Origin: Allodiplogaster sudhausi | Taxonomy: Eukaryota; Nematoda; Chromadorea; Rhabditida; Diplogasteridae | NCBI GenBank assembly: GCA_945643635.1 | Contig: CALZFC010000087.1 | Coordinates: forward strand, 1,505,001-1,569,000 | Direction of reading: 5' to 3' | DNA: 64,000 bases | Part shown: positions 1-11,078 of the stretch, piece by piece | Position numbering within the stretch: position 1 is the first letter of the stretch | Layout: every line of letters starts with the position of its first letter | Translations under genes and position numbers: made by a program | The notes under the pieces: generated by a model | The model's database searches: none | Seen by the model: only the letters and a program-made list of their open reading frames with translations | What the model was told of the DNA's origin: nothing

Positions 1-182
1 CAAAGAAACCAACCGATTTGGTGAAAAGACAACCACAACTTCAGCCTCTCACAAACAACGAACAACGTGAGGAAGAAAAAGAAGGCACACGAAAGAAAAG
101 GAGGAAATAGGACGAGGAAGAGACTAAGATGGAGAAAAGACTTGGATATTCAGGGGGAATAATGAGTGAGAATTGTGAACGA

Positions 183-498
183 TCACTGGCCAAAGTTGAA
201 GTTGGTCGGAACCTGTGCATTCGCGTTGAAATTGTATCCACCCGTCTGTTCAATCTTCTTCGAATCTGCCAGCTGGGCATGTTGGGCACACACCTGAAGA
301 GAACTCCATTCAATACAAATCAAGAGAAATCAACACAAAGACACCGAGGGGATTTAGAAGCCAAGCGATAGATTGCTTTGGAAATCCCAGCTAAATAATT
401 ATCAAAATCAATTAACGTTTGAATATAAAGAAAGTAAACGAGCGAGCCAACAAGAGAGAAACAGACAGACCGAACTGTGTGTGTGCGTGAGAGAGAGT

Positions 499-548
<50 letters not shown>

Positions 549-3500
549 ATGAGAAGAAGAGACAAACAGTTATGAGCTGGCGCAGCTTGCCAGCTGCAGT
601 CTCGTCGAGAGTGTTGACCATGAGAGCGAAAAGAGCCTGCTCGGCCTGCTCGAATCCCTCCATGGTTTCCTTGAAGAGAACGAAGACATCGGGTGCGTCT
701 TCAGCCTCCAGGGGAGTCTCGTATGCCTGCAACCAGCAACATCCATTTATTGGGTCTACAGTCAAACAAATCTATTAGTGATACATCGTTTTTATATCCG
801 AATTAGCAGAAATAAGCATTTAGGATGCGTGGTATTCCACACCTTCAAAATTAAGGATGGGCGCAAAATCTTGAGACATAAAGTTCACCACAGCACTTTA
901 ACTTTACTTTTATGTAAAATAACTTGAAACCTCTGTGTCGGTTTCCTCGATGAAATCCTCACTCTCATCCTCGTCATCAGAATCGTTGTTGTCTCCGTGA
1001 CCAACCGCATTCTTCTTTTGAAGAGTCTCCAAGTACTCCAGTGTGCCCTAAATGAGTGTCCCTTATAAACGTTCTCTCTCTCTCCCTGTCTGTCTGTCTG
1101 TCTCTCTCCCTCTCCCTGTCTGTCTGTCTGTCTGTCTCTCTCCCTCTCCCTGTCTGTCTGTCTCTCTCCCTCTCCCTGTCTGTCTGTCTGTCTCTCTCTT
1201 TCTCTCTCTCTCTCGCAGCCTTCCTCTCTCTGACCTCGTCAATCTCATCCTCGGAGTCAGCCAGATCGTCATTGATGGTGCGATGTCTGGGGTGTCTCTT
1301 CTTCTTGCCACTTCCCACGGGAGTCTCTCCATCCTCATCGTCGTCCTCCTCTTCATCCGACGACTCTCCTTCTTCCAAAGCCTACACAAAAGGATAATAA
1401 ACATGACAAGCAGAATCGAACACAAAATGGTCAAGGATAAGAAGGAATCAAAATGAACCCTGTTCTCAGCTTGGACCTTCAGCGCTTTCTCCAGGCCTTC
1501 GAAAATCTTGATGCAGGATTCAATAATCTATAAGAATTAACTCTTTTTGCTTAAATGTCCTTCTTTGCCTAGTCTGGCTGACCCTCTTTGGCTGATAAGC
1601 GATGAGAGAAGGTCGGATGGCCGCTTGCATCCGCAGAAGAATGCACCAGCCAATCACAGCAACCTTCCTGGCGTGGATTCCATCGAAGTGCTCGGAGAGT
1701 TCACAGAGCTGCTCAGCAATGATGTCAAGAGGGCGGCCACCCGCGGGGGGAGCCATCCCGGACAACACTTGCAGGGCGGTCGCCTCGTTCGTGTACAGCG
1801 CAGCCACCAACACCTGCAGAAGAGCATGCATCTCTGTCGCAGTTCCTGCTACTGCAACTGACAAGGATAAGCATAGGCTTCAGTTCAGAAAGGCCAAGGA
1901 AGGGCTGAGCGAGTCGGTGGAGGGCGAGGGTGATGGCCAAGGGGACAACTTCCGCCACTCCATGACCACACTGCAGCAGAAGGCACTCCAACAGCTTCGC
2001 AGCCGACAACTGGTTGTCGTCTCCTTGCTCAGGGTCCTGGCAAGAAGAGGATCAGCTGAAAGAGGAAGAAGACAAGGAACCTTCAGGACAGTCGTGCACA
2101 TGTGAAGGACGGCGTTGAGCCTCTCAGGTCTGGCCAGGAAGGCCTCCGTGTCTACTGTCAAGTAGAGATGCAGCACTGGCATCACATCTCAAAGAGACAG
2201 CGAAAGAAGTAAGAAAGAGCAGGAAAAACCATCGCTTAAAGCCGACTGTCTTGACAAATTTCCAGTCATCCTTCCTGGTTAAAATATCGATAATTCGAGC
2301 GTCATTGAACATATTAGTACCATTTAGGAGTAATTTACTGTATCCCCCGTCCCCTTACCCATCCTTCCTTGTGTTTTTTGGGAAAGCTATTGGAAGAACC
2401 AACCTGCGAAGAGCAGAAGAGCGTTGCTTTCATCGCAGAATGTCTTGTAGACATGGAGGAAGACTTCCCACATCGACTCGCTGATGTAAGAAGTGATGAG
2501 AGACTGGATCAGCAGAAGGATGTCATCGTAGTAATCTTGAAAGTGTTGCAAAGGGAAGAGTGGAAAGGGGAATGCGCGACTCACCGACGTTGCCAGTGGT
2601 GAAGACGGCATGGATGATGCGGAGGACGCTGATCTCCACGGCCATCATGATCTCCTTCTCTTCCTCCACCACATCCAGAATGTTCGCCAGAGTCGACACC
2701 ACGGACATCAGAGTCGGCGTCCTCTCGTCCGCGTCTTCGCTCCCCAGCACGGCCAGGAACATGTTACTCTGCGGAAAATCAGTTATTCTCTTCCTTGCTC
2801 AGGTCGTAGCATTCAAACCAGCTGTTCGGCGACTTGCGCAGCAATAGGGACGATGTCGTCGAGGAACTTGTCAATCAACTCATCCATCACTCCACACATC
2901 TCCTCGATCTGAGTCGAAGCAACTAGCTGCAGAACTCCGCGAATCACATCCGCGATGTGAGGGCGAATCAGCTCGGTTGCTACAAAAGATAGGAGAGTAC
3001 TCCCTCTACACGACGTCAACACAACCAGAATAGCTCAGTTTTTCCAATATGACATTGAGGCAACAAGTTAAATTCTAATTAGTTTAAATAAAGCAACCTT
3101 TATCCTCTTGATCATCCAGAAGATGTTGAATTGCGAGTGCAGCTTCAACCTTCACGGGCAATTCTTCGTTTTCAGCAACAAGTCGTTGAGTGACTCCAGC
3201 CACAGCCTAAATTCCAAGTACGATTGCTGAAAGTAGAGAGAAAAGAAAGAGCAATGCACTCACAGCTTTTAGAATCCTCGGAGAGTGGAATTGGGTGGAA
3301 GAGAAGGCTTTGATGCACCAAGCAGCGCGGGCGCGCACGAATCGACTCTGGCTGCTGAGGTGGCTGATGATGTGAGCATCCAACAACTTCTCCACGTCCT
3401 TCTTGTACTTCTGAAAGAGACAGGGAATGGCCAGGGAGGTTGAGTAGAACAAGAACTTACCTTGCTGTTGCACAGCTGGGAAGACAACTCCCCAGCCATG

Positions 3501-6500
3501 TGAAGTGCTCCGTCCACTCCAATCGGATCGCCCTCCTTTTTCAAATGCTGAAATATAAACCATATAACTTGAGATTTGAGCCAGAATAAAGGAGGAAAGC
3601 TGCAATAATCCAACCTCAATACAAAAGGCGAGAACGGGTTGCATGACATCTTTTCTCTTGCATCCGGCAGAAAGGAGAGAAGCAGCCGAATTGGAAGGAC
3701 TGTACATGTCATCGAAGACATCTGGCAGGGAAAATTGTTTTAACGGATTACAGTAAGATGTGAAGATAACAATACTGGAAGAAACAACCACGCTACCGTA
3801 TTTAGCACGAATGAACTCTTCAACGTTATCTTCCCACATCTCTTCGTCCTCTTGAGTGTGGCAGAGGAAGGGGAAGATGATCTTCTGCACGAGTTCCTGC
3901 AAAAGACAAGGTCGCAGTAGAAGAAAAGAACTAATTCGATCCTAGCGAACATTGAAGTGAGGTTTGATGGCCTTCCAAGTGTGGGCATGAGAGATTCCAG
4001 TGCCCAGGAAGGAGAGGGCGAGGTGGGAAACTCTGTTCGACACGTACATTCCTTGGTTGCGATGGGCGAGGATCTGAAAGAGAAATGATAGAGAGAAGCA
4101 TTTAGACAACAAAGAAAGGAAACCTGCAAAAATGCCTCTGTACAAGGAACAGCGAATGTGTGGAGGAAGTGAACAGCGAACTCGGCATAAGCAGACTCCA
4201 CTTGACCAGGCGCACCGTATCTGAAACGATTGCCTCCATCAAATTCGAAAGTGGGAAAGCGAAGGAGTCTCAATGCATTCAATTTGCCATTGTCGAGAAC
4301 TAATGAGAGGGTGGATCATGAATTGCAAGCTTGCCTCTCGAAGACGCGGTCCAGCAGCTTGGCCGCCCATTTCTTCGACTTCCAAAAGACGGAATCCGCG
4401 GGTTCCTCTCCCAGCTGGAAGTCGGGCGGGAGAGGCCTGAGGACAGTGAGTCTCGCGCACTCCAACCAGCCATCCAGGGAGGCCAGGTCCATCACGTTCA
4501 GATCCAGCGAGAACTACAACAACCAAGTGGCAGTGGCAGCTGCTTCTAGAAGAAGAGGGAACCTGCGTCAGGCAGTAGATGATCTTCAGAGAGACGAGCT
4601 GCAGGAGCATAGCCTCAGGGGCATCATTCTGGAGGAGTTGCTGGAAGCGAGCCGCGATGAGAGGGAGCATCGGCCGGAGCAGTTCAACCAGCGGAGTTCT
4701 CTCCTTCGCTCTCTTGTACTCGTACATCTTCGAGATCTGCAGAAGAGAGAAGAATGAAGATTGAAGAAGGCAGAGAGCAGTACAACGAAACACTGACTTT
4801 GTAGATGACAGTGAGAGCCCCGAGCCAGCTCGTCCCGTCATCCGAGTGGAGAAGCTGCGCTATCTTGTTAGCCAGGCCAGGCCAACGGGCCGGGAAGTCT
4901 GCTCGGGCGGCAGTCTGAAGGGCCGTGCAGAGATGGACTCGCAAAGGGGCACTCGCTCGGCAGATCGCATCCATTAGGTTCTCTCGAACGAAGAGGCGGT
5001 CCCCCTCGGGCACCAACTCAGCCTCTTTCCTCTTCTTCGACTCTTCTTCTTCGTCTTCATCTACCTAAACAAGAACAACGGGAGAAACGACTTCCAAAAC
5101 TAACAAGAGTAGGAGTGAAATGGAATAAACAAAGGATGGAGAGACTAACTGTCCAGTGGCGATTCATGGTATTCTTAAGAAAGATAACAGCGGCCAGTCG
5201 AATGTTCTCGGGAACGGCATCGTCCACGACAATCCGAAGCAGTTCAGTGCAGAAGCCACCGACTCGCGTGCACTGCAACCACATTCCTTCTTTCCTCTTC
5301 CCATTCGCTATCATATCTCTTTCCACTTCAGATGACAACACTCTTATTGCCAAAAGGTGTCAGTGGTGTTACTTCCTGTGTAAGATCTCTCTTTCAGCAG
5401 ACAACAGAAGGTCCAATTGGCTGAGCTATATTTATAGGGCAACGCTCCATGAAAAAGTCGAGATGCTGCAAGTGGTTGGAGTTCTTATCCAACTGAATTA
5501 AATCAATAGACGTAAATGCTCGCATAAAAGATAAGATTGCGGGGAAAACCCGGAAGGGGTAAAAGCGATATACAGGACATCGTAGAACCAATAGATGGGA
5601 ACAAACTTCTAACCAAACTTCTCTATAAGAATCCACAAGTCAAACTAAAAGAAAGAGAGCAGAATATAGCAAACGGTAAAAGAAACAACAAATAACTACT
5701 CAACAGTACGTTCAACAAAAAATATGTACATGAAAGGCAAGTAACAAGAACAAAAATACGACCAGGCGGTAAAGTTACGAATTGAAGGAGCAGAAGCTAA
5801 TTTTCACTAAAGAAAAGCAGATTCACTAGCATGGAAGGATAAACTGAATTGAGCAGAATCAGAGCGCACACATCTCAGCCAATTCGTAATATTTGTTGGC
5901 AAGTTTGCCCTTCATAGCCTCCATGGCGACTTCGGCAGCCTCGGTGAATAGATTGTAGGCTCTTCCGTAGTCCTGCTCCAGTCCATATCCACCCTCCCGA
6001 TACATCTCGGCCATCTTGGCGAGGAGTTCGAAGCGGGGCCGACAAGCTCCTCCTCCGTCCGCACTCTCCTCGTCGAATCCCATGGCTTTCTGGTACCACT
6101 CGATGGCCTTGGGGTAACTGCCGATGCCCTTCACTCCCATCCTCCTCCCAGTCTCGAATGCCTCAGCAACAAAGAGCATCGCGGCGCGGTCTCCCATCTC
6201 AGCGGCCGTCTCCATGAGTTCGAAGGCGAAGGCTTCTTTGTCGGTGGCAGGATGATTCTCCGTTCCGAACTCCTCCTCCCAACACTCGTCCTCTCCAATG
6301 TCCTTGAGTAGATCATGGGGAAGTCCGTAAGCCATCTGAGCAATCGTGACAATTGCCTCGAGGACACCGCAACGACGAGCCACATCCAGATGGAAGAGAG
6401 CGGATTGCTTGTCGTAAGCCACTCCCTCCTCTCTGGATCCTTCCTCTCCAAGCAGAGCCACTCTCTTCTCTGCACTCTCCTGAGGAGTGTCGATGAACCG

Positions 6501-8475
6501 GCCGAGTTCGTGATAACGAGCGATGTCGAGATGGATCTGGCCGAGGACGGAGGCGCGGTGGCTCACTCGGCGGGCGCTCTCTGCATCTGTGATGGCTGCG
6601 AGTTGTTCATGTTGGATGGCAGAGAGGACTCCAGCAGGCACGGACTGCTTGCGGGCAACAGCCTGCCAGTACTCCTCCCTCTCTGTGTCCCGAGTGAGCC
6701 GAGAGAGTGAGCTCGACCCCAGACTCTCCCCGTAGCTGCTGCCCAGGCTGTCGTAGCGGTTTCTCCTCATGCCTGGCCGGCACTCCTCCTCATCCGCCTC
6801 TTCAACAGCCAGAGTGGGAAGAGCGACCTTCCTGATCGGCCTGGGCTGGCTCTCCTCAATCTTCGTGTCCTCATCCTCTCCGTCCTCCACTCCTTCATCC
6901 TCATAGAACTGGAAGCCCTTGGTGGCTCTGTCCAGACAATCGTCACAGAGACAATCGTCGTCATGGCCAGCAGATCCCTTGCTGAGTGAGCCCTCCGTCC
7001 TTCCTCCGCTGCTGCTTCCATTCGAGATGACGGAGAGAGTCCTCCTCCGCAGACATTCCATGGCGTCGTCCTCTTCTCTCTCCGCCACGAGTGCCTCGCA
7101 CGCAGAGACGCTCCCTCTGTCCCTGGCAACGCAGCGCGTGGCTGCCGCGCGGCAAGACGCGGCTCCTTCAGCGAGTGCGCGTCTTTCCGCGTCACTCAGA
7201 TCGAATTCAGTGAGGCAGAGTGAGTGGCAGATGTCATTGCACTCGTGTGAGTGGAAGAAGAGAGCCATGCCGCGGGTGCCCAGGTTTCCGTCTCCGTAGT
7301 CCGTGCCAGCCACAGTGTGAATCTGTGGATCCGTGTAGAGGTCGCCCACTCCTTGGACGTCCACGATGATCATCTGGTGACCACTCCTCTCGAATGTGAA
7401 GTGGGAGAATGCCTGGGGAGTCTTGCGGGCCACGTCAGAGACAAAGCCAGAGTTGGAGTTGTACTTCACGTAGTCTCCCTCGATGAAGTGCTCAAGATGA
7501 AAGAGGGGCTGGCCAGGCAGATCCAGCATCTCCAGCACGCACATCTGCATGATGTCAATCTTCTTCGGAGGCGCGTGGCGATTGAACTCTTCGGACCAAA
7601 GCTTGGCATCCATCTGCAGACGGACATCCTCGAAGAGAACCTCGCGGTCCACTTCCTGGATGTACTTCTTGGCGACGTAGTTGGTGGCCGTGGCCCAGTC
7701 CATTGAACGGGAGAGAGTAGAGAGCTTCTTGAGGCGGAAGCACTCACGCATTGCACCGCGAGCGAATGGCTCGGCCAGCAGCTTCACTTCCACGATGTCC
7801 ACTGTCCAGATCTTGCGGATGGAAGAGTAGCGATGTCGTTTGGCGCGAATGATTGGGAGGGAGCACATGTTGAAGTCCACCCAAGGGTCGCGAAGGAGAC
7901 GACGTGCCCTGAGGGCCGCGCTGCGCCAGCGTCTCATGAGGCCGCGGACGCGAGACTGGCGCTGCTCGGGACTCTCCTCGGGGGCGACCGAGTCTGCCGT
8001 GAGAGAGGAGAGACGCAGCCAGTCAGACGCACCATCCGACGAGACTGTCGTGTGGCGAGGGCGGCTCGACGGGGGCGCGGCCGCGGACTGCAAGCAGAGG
8101 GAAGCAGTGCTGCCGCCGTCTCCCTCCGCATCCGCGCCCCCTTCATTGGGCCGGATCACATTACGAGAGCTATGTGAATAGTCAGTCAGTGCAGCAGAGG
8201 GAAGACAGGTGCAAATGAAGATACGGCTTTTCTAACCCAGTCATTCTTTTGCTCTTCGTGGAACCCCACCTAGGTCTTGCTTTTATCTAAGTGGAAGCCC
8301 GTTTTATCTCAACTCCAATCAAACTATACAGTGAATTTTCTACTCTAATTAAACAGAATAAAATTAATTAGAAAATAGAAGTTACCTGGTCGAGATACTC
8401 GCTGGCAGCCTTCTGCTCGGCAGCTCCGGACTGGAGAGTCGTGTTCAGCGCTTGTAGTATCCGATCACGTTCCAT
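183..8475 (-). CDS. IPO7: Importin-7/8 family nuclear import receptor, 23 exons
   Basis: Karyopherin-beta receptor that carries cargo (in other animals ribosomal proteins, histones, signalling factors) through nuclear pores with Ran. Exons (minus): 8386-8475, 5150-5272, 4798-5064, 4563-4736, 4335-4513, 4124-4220, 3951-4073, 3797-3896, 3615-3721, 3461-3547, 3264-3410, 3098-3206, 2819-2979, 2585-2768, 2404-2535, 2081-2187, 1863-2036, 1583-1813, 1459-1527, 1235-1381, 931-1047, 568-726, 183-293. They join without a frame break into 1064 residues; the family is about 1040. Collinear similarity runs from the N-terminal Ran-binding repeat (MERDRILQALN...) through the HEAT repeats to the acidic tract at about residues 890-970 (EEEDDDEDGE) and the GGYNF...FNFGQ end. 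The start has a splice acceptor two bases upstream. Intron 1 (3.1 kb) contains the whole eEF2 kinase gene; intron 5 is GC-AG; intron 17 is only 49 nt. IPO7 versus IPO8 cannot be told apart here. Confidence 0.93.
5859..8244 (-). CDS. EEF2K: Eukaryotic elongation factor 2 kinase (alpha-kinase), nested in an importin intron
   Basis: Atypical Ca2+/calmodulin-dependent kinase that phosphorylates eEF2 and slows translation elongation. Nearly all of it is one exon, 5859-8169. Its open frame begins without an ATG, so I infer a tiny first exon (8237-8244, Met-Thr-Gly split) joined across an 8170-8236 intron; phases agree and give 772 residues (family about 725-770). Visible parts: a basic amphipathic calmodulin-binding-like segment at about 77-99 (RGLMRRWRSAALRARRLL), the alpha-kinase domain at about 120-325 with the VAKKY lysine near 170, the loop GTDYGDGNLG near 291-300, the Zn-ligand region ALFFHSHECNDIC, an acidic serine-rich linker, and Sel1-like helical repeats to the C-terminus. 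It lies on the same strand within intron 1 of the importin gene. No 3' poly-A scar was seen, so a recent retrocopy is not supported. Product very sure; first exon inferred. Confidence 0.94.
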
Positions 8476-9104
8476 TCCTGTAATTTTAGGGGGATGAAAT
8501 ACCGCAAGGATTCCGTAGGCTAGATTGCCAAATGAGCGAGAAGGCAGCAAACCTGAAGTCTTCGTTTACTTAGTTGCGCTGGAACGCAGAGGCTCCTCGA
8601 GGCACAACGCCTGCAATAGTTACAACGATTGGGAAATACTCTTAAACAATTACAGCAGTTTACCCAGAGGGATAGGGCACAAAAATATATTTTGTGAAAA
8701 ATGAGTACCTTGTTCCATGCAATACCTAAATACAAACGGTCATTCTTAAGCAACCCAAGTCGCAAGTAAAACAGCTCGAAAAATTAAAAGATCACAGCAG
8801 CGCAACAACTAATTTAAACAGCATCCCCCTTTTTGTTTTTTTATCACTTTTGTTGCAGATTTTGTTACTAATTTTTCTTCGTTCTATAGTTTATCACTTT
8901 TGTTACAGGTTTCGTTACTAGTTTTTCTTCGTTCTATACTCTGGTATCATTCTTCCGTAATTGGACAGAGATAAACTTTAACTGAGTGATTCCATGCCCC
9001 AGACATAAAATTCTTATTTATGCGTGTGTTAACAACCGAACTCGCGTGTAGCTAATATTACTGATAAATGGTAATTATAGATATCTATTTCCAGTATATT
9101 AAGA
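8476..9104. promoter_or_regulatory. Intergenic region between divergent importin and SOSS-B genes
   Basis: These 629 bp separate the importin start (minus) from the SOSS-B start (plus), so they probably hold promoters and 5' leaders for both. An acceptor-like site TTACAG ends two bases before the importin ATG and CTATTTCCAG ends about ten bases before the SOSS-B ATG, fitting outron trans-splicing or a short upstream intron. A 50 bp tandem duplication lies at 8841-8938. No TATA box can be assigned with confidence. Confidence 0.5.
8841..8938. repeat. 50 bp imperfect tandem duplication
   Basis: Two adjacent copies start at 8841 and 8891, each beginning TTATCACTTTTGTT and ending TTTTTCTTCGTTCTATA, with four or five substitutions. 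Each contains a pyrimidine-rich stretch followed by CAG, like a 3' splice site. It lies in the shared upstream region of two divergent genes. Confidence 0.8.
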
Positions 9105-9860
9105 ATGGCTGTGCCTTCCACTTCGCAGCAACTCATTCCTCCAGAGAAGCTAACGGTAATTGGACAGTTGGCGCCCGGGATGAACTCAGTAAACGCTAAA
9201 TTCATCATTATTGAGAAACGTTAGCCATGTTGTACGTATCTATTGCGTTTTATCGAGATATGACATTTGACAACCTTAGCTGATTTATCTTCAGCTCCTA
9301 ACCTTGGATTTCGCAGTAATGCGGGAGAGTTCACCACTGTTCGCGTTGGAGATCACACAGGCATGTTACCTTCAGAAATGAAAAGCTTGCTGGAATAATA
9401 CTTCTTTATTTACAGGATCAATTAATCTCAATTTCTCCACAACTGAGTACGGGGACTGTGTCCAAGCGGGTGACATTTGTCAACTTCGGAATGGCTATAC
9501 TACTATTTTTAAGGTGATTATTTAAGTTTTTCGTACGCAAGATTTTATAATGGAAATTTTAAGGGGTGCCTAAGTCTGGCTTGCGGAAGAATTGGCGAAC
9601 TTAACAAAGTGGGTGAGTTCACGATGGTCTTCAGTGAGCTTCCAAATATGTCTGAATACAATGCGGAACATGCCGCAAACTACCCTCCTCCTGCCAAGAA
9701 AGAGTTCCTCCCGAATGCGGGAGACTTGGCGAGTGGAGGGGACGGCAGGCCAGCCACTGGAGCACCTGCCTCTCGTCCGGTAGTCCCTCCGCTTATGGGA
9801 GGAAGCGGAGCACCACGCGATCCACGTCAGAAAAGGCCTTATGCCCCCGGTAATTCATGA
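9105..9860 (+). CDS. NABP2: SOSS complex subunit B / NABP single-stranded DNA-binding protein
   Basis: OB-fold ssDNA-binding protein of the SOSS complex, which senses single-stranded DNA in double-strand-break repair in other animals. Exons 9105-9219, 9295-9360, 9416-9513 and 9564-9860 join into 191 residues (human NABP1/2 about 204-211). The OB fold covers about residues 18-120, with the family features [38 protein letters not shown] and the strand [16 protein letters not shown]. The tail is proline-, glycine- and arginine-rich and ends KRPYAPGNS; such low-complexity tails are usual. Intron 2 (9361-9415) starts with GC (AG|GCATGT). NABP1 and NABP2 cannot be separated from this sequence. Confidence 0.92.
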
Positions 9861-10256
9861 GTATGAATATTACATTTTGCGGATGATTCTTTTCGTGATA
9901 ATGCCTTTGTAGCGCATTTTCTGACTCGCGTGCTTGCATACAAAGAAAATTAAATTATCTGATGTAATTTTTCATATCTTACGTTTATAACAGGTAAGAT
10001 ATAATTCATTCATAACGGATAATTATCTTCGTCCATTCACTGTCGTATCATAACGTCCTTCGAGTTTGAGTCATATCGGATGAACCAAGAATAACTGGTA
10101 TTATTCAATAGGTTTACCCCTGTGGAATTCTTTCTAAATAAACACATTATTTTCACTGCCGGTGGCCATATTCACAGTGATTTATTTCTATCACAGATGC
10201 TATATATATTTCGTTTACTTTTACCTTCCGGATGATTCATTGTTAGTCTCACCAAG
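9861..10256. other. Intergenic, no gene seen
   Basis: About 400 bp of AT-rich DNA between the SOSS-B stop and the next plus-strand gene. It should contain the SOSS-B 3' end and the promoter of the RPP38-like gene. An acceptor-like TTGTTAG lies just before the next start codon. No ORF or RNA gene is supported. Confidence 0.5.
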
Positions 10257-11045
10257 ATGGGGAAAAAGAGATCCGGAGGTCTGCCTTATCTCAAGTCGTC
10301 AGTCAAGGTGTCATGGGGGTCGACGGAAGACGTTCCCGAGGAGCGCTGGAAAGAGATCCGTGAAAGCATTGGCTCTTTTCTCGTGGAAAAGGGTCTTTCT
10401 GGCGTCCCCCTTCTGCCAACCACTTCCGACAAAGCCAATAGTGCCAAGCTACCAAGACGGCAATCGAAGCTCCCTTTTTCGGACAAGAAGGTTTATTTTC
10501 AAGATTAGCTAATTTAAAGGTTGATGGTGCTTTAGAATGAGTGCGCGGCAGTGGGTCTGAATGCAGTGCTGAGTGCGATGAGCAGTGGTGAAGCTGCTTT
10601 CGTGTTCATTGACAAGGCCTGCCTCCGTGCCAGCGCCGTCTCCACTGCCATTGCTCTGTATGCTCTCAGGTTGGCCAAGAGAAGCAAAGCCATCTGAGCA
10701 GCAGCATAACTAAGATAGTTTGCAGCCATTCACTGGGGGCGCGGACATTCGCTGTCCCTGATCTGGATGCTTCCCTCTCGCCAATGCTCGGCCGGAGATC
10801 TACCGAGGCAGTTTCCTTGACTTCAGCCACGGAAACCTTCTGCTCGAGCCTCGTAACATCTCTTCCTCCTCTACAAGTTATTAGTGGCTTGGTCAGTATT
10901 TCTGTGCTGCCTTTTCACTGGAAAAACCCCAACAACGACCTTTGAGAACGAAGATGAAGGGCATAGCGGAAACAGCACGTTCAAGTCGATTGGGAAGGAA
11001 GACAAGAAAGCCAAACGGAAGAGGAAATCTACGCCGGCTTCATGA
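10257..11045 (+). CDS. RPP38: L7Ae-fold protein, probable RNase P/MRP subunit RPP38
   Basis: Four exons, 10257-10490, 10536-10669, 10726-10891 and 10947-11045, join in frame to 210 residues. The segment at about residues 79-125 (NECAAVGLNAVLSAMSSGEA, then FVFIDKACLR) has the pattern of an L7Ae/NHP2/RPP38 RNA-binding domain, in which a conserved G-N-x-V turn precedes a strand and a helix. The N-terminus (PYLKSSVKVSW...) resembles the short conserved region before the RPP38 domain, and the C-terminus is lysine-rich (KEDKKAKRKRKS) as in RPP38. Human RPP38 is 283 residues, so this is short. If correct it is a protein subunit of the tRNA and rRNA processing ribonucleoproteins in the nucleolus. Another L7Ae-family member is the main alternative. 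The last intron ends in TTTGAG, an unusual acceptor. Confidence 0.6.
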
Positions 11046-11078
11046 GCCTTCAGTATATAAATAATGCTGGTACCTGCT

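Noticed and set aside
1052..1456. Long open frames rich in Ser-Leu or Arg-Glu (also near 14.1, 17.5, 19.1, 20.3, 31.2, 36.7, 37.7, 40.5, 52.2 and 56.4 kb)
   Set aside because: They are translations of CT/GA microsatellites and lack start context, splice signals or any non-repeat core.
5859..8159. eEF2 kinase as a recent retrocopy
   Set aside because: No poly-A tract or target duplication found, and a small first intron is probable; an old retrocopy cannot be excluded.
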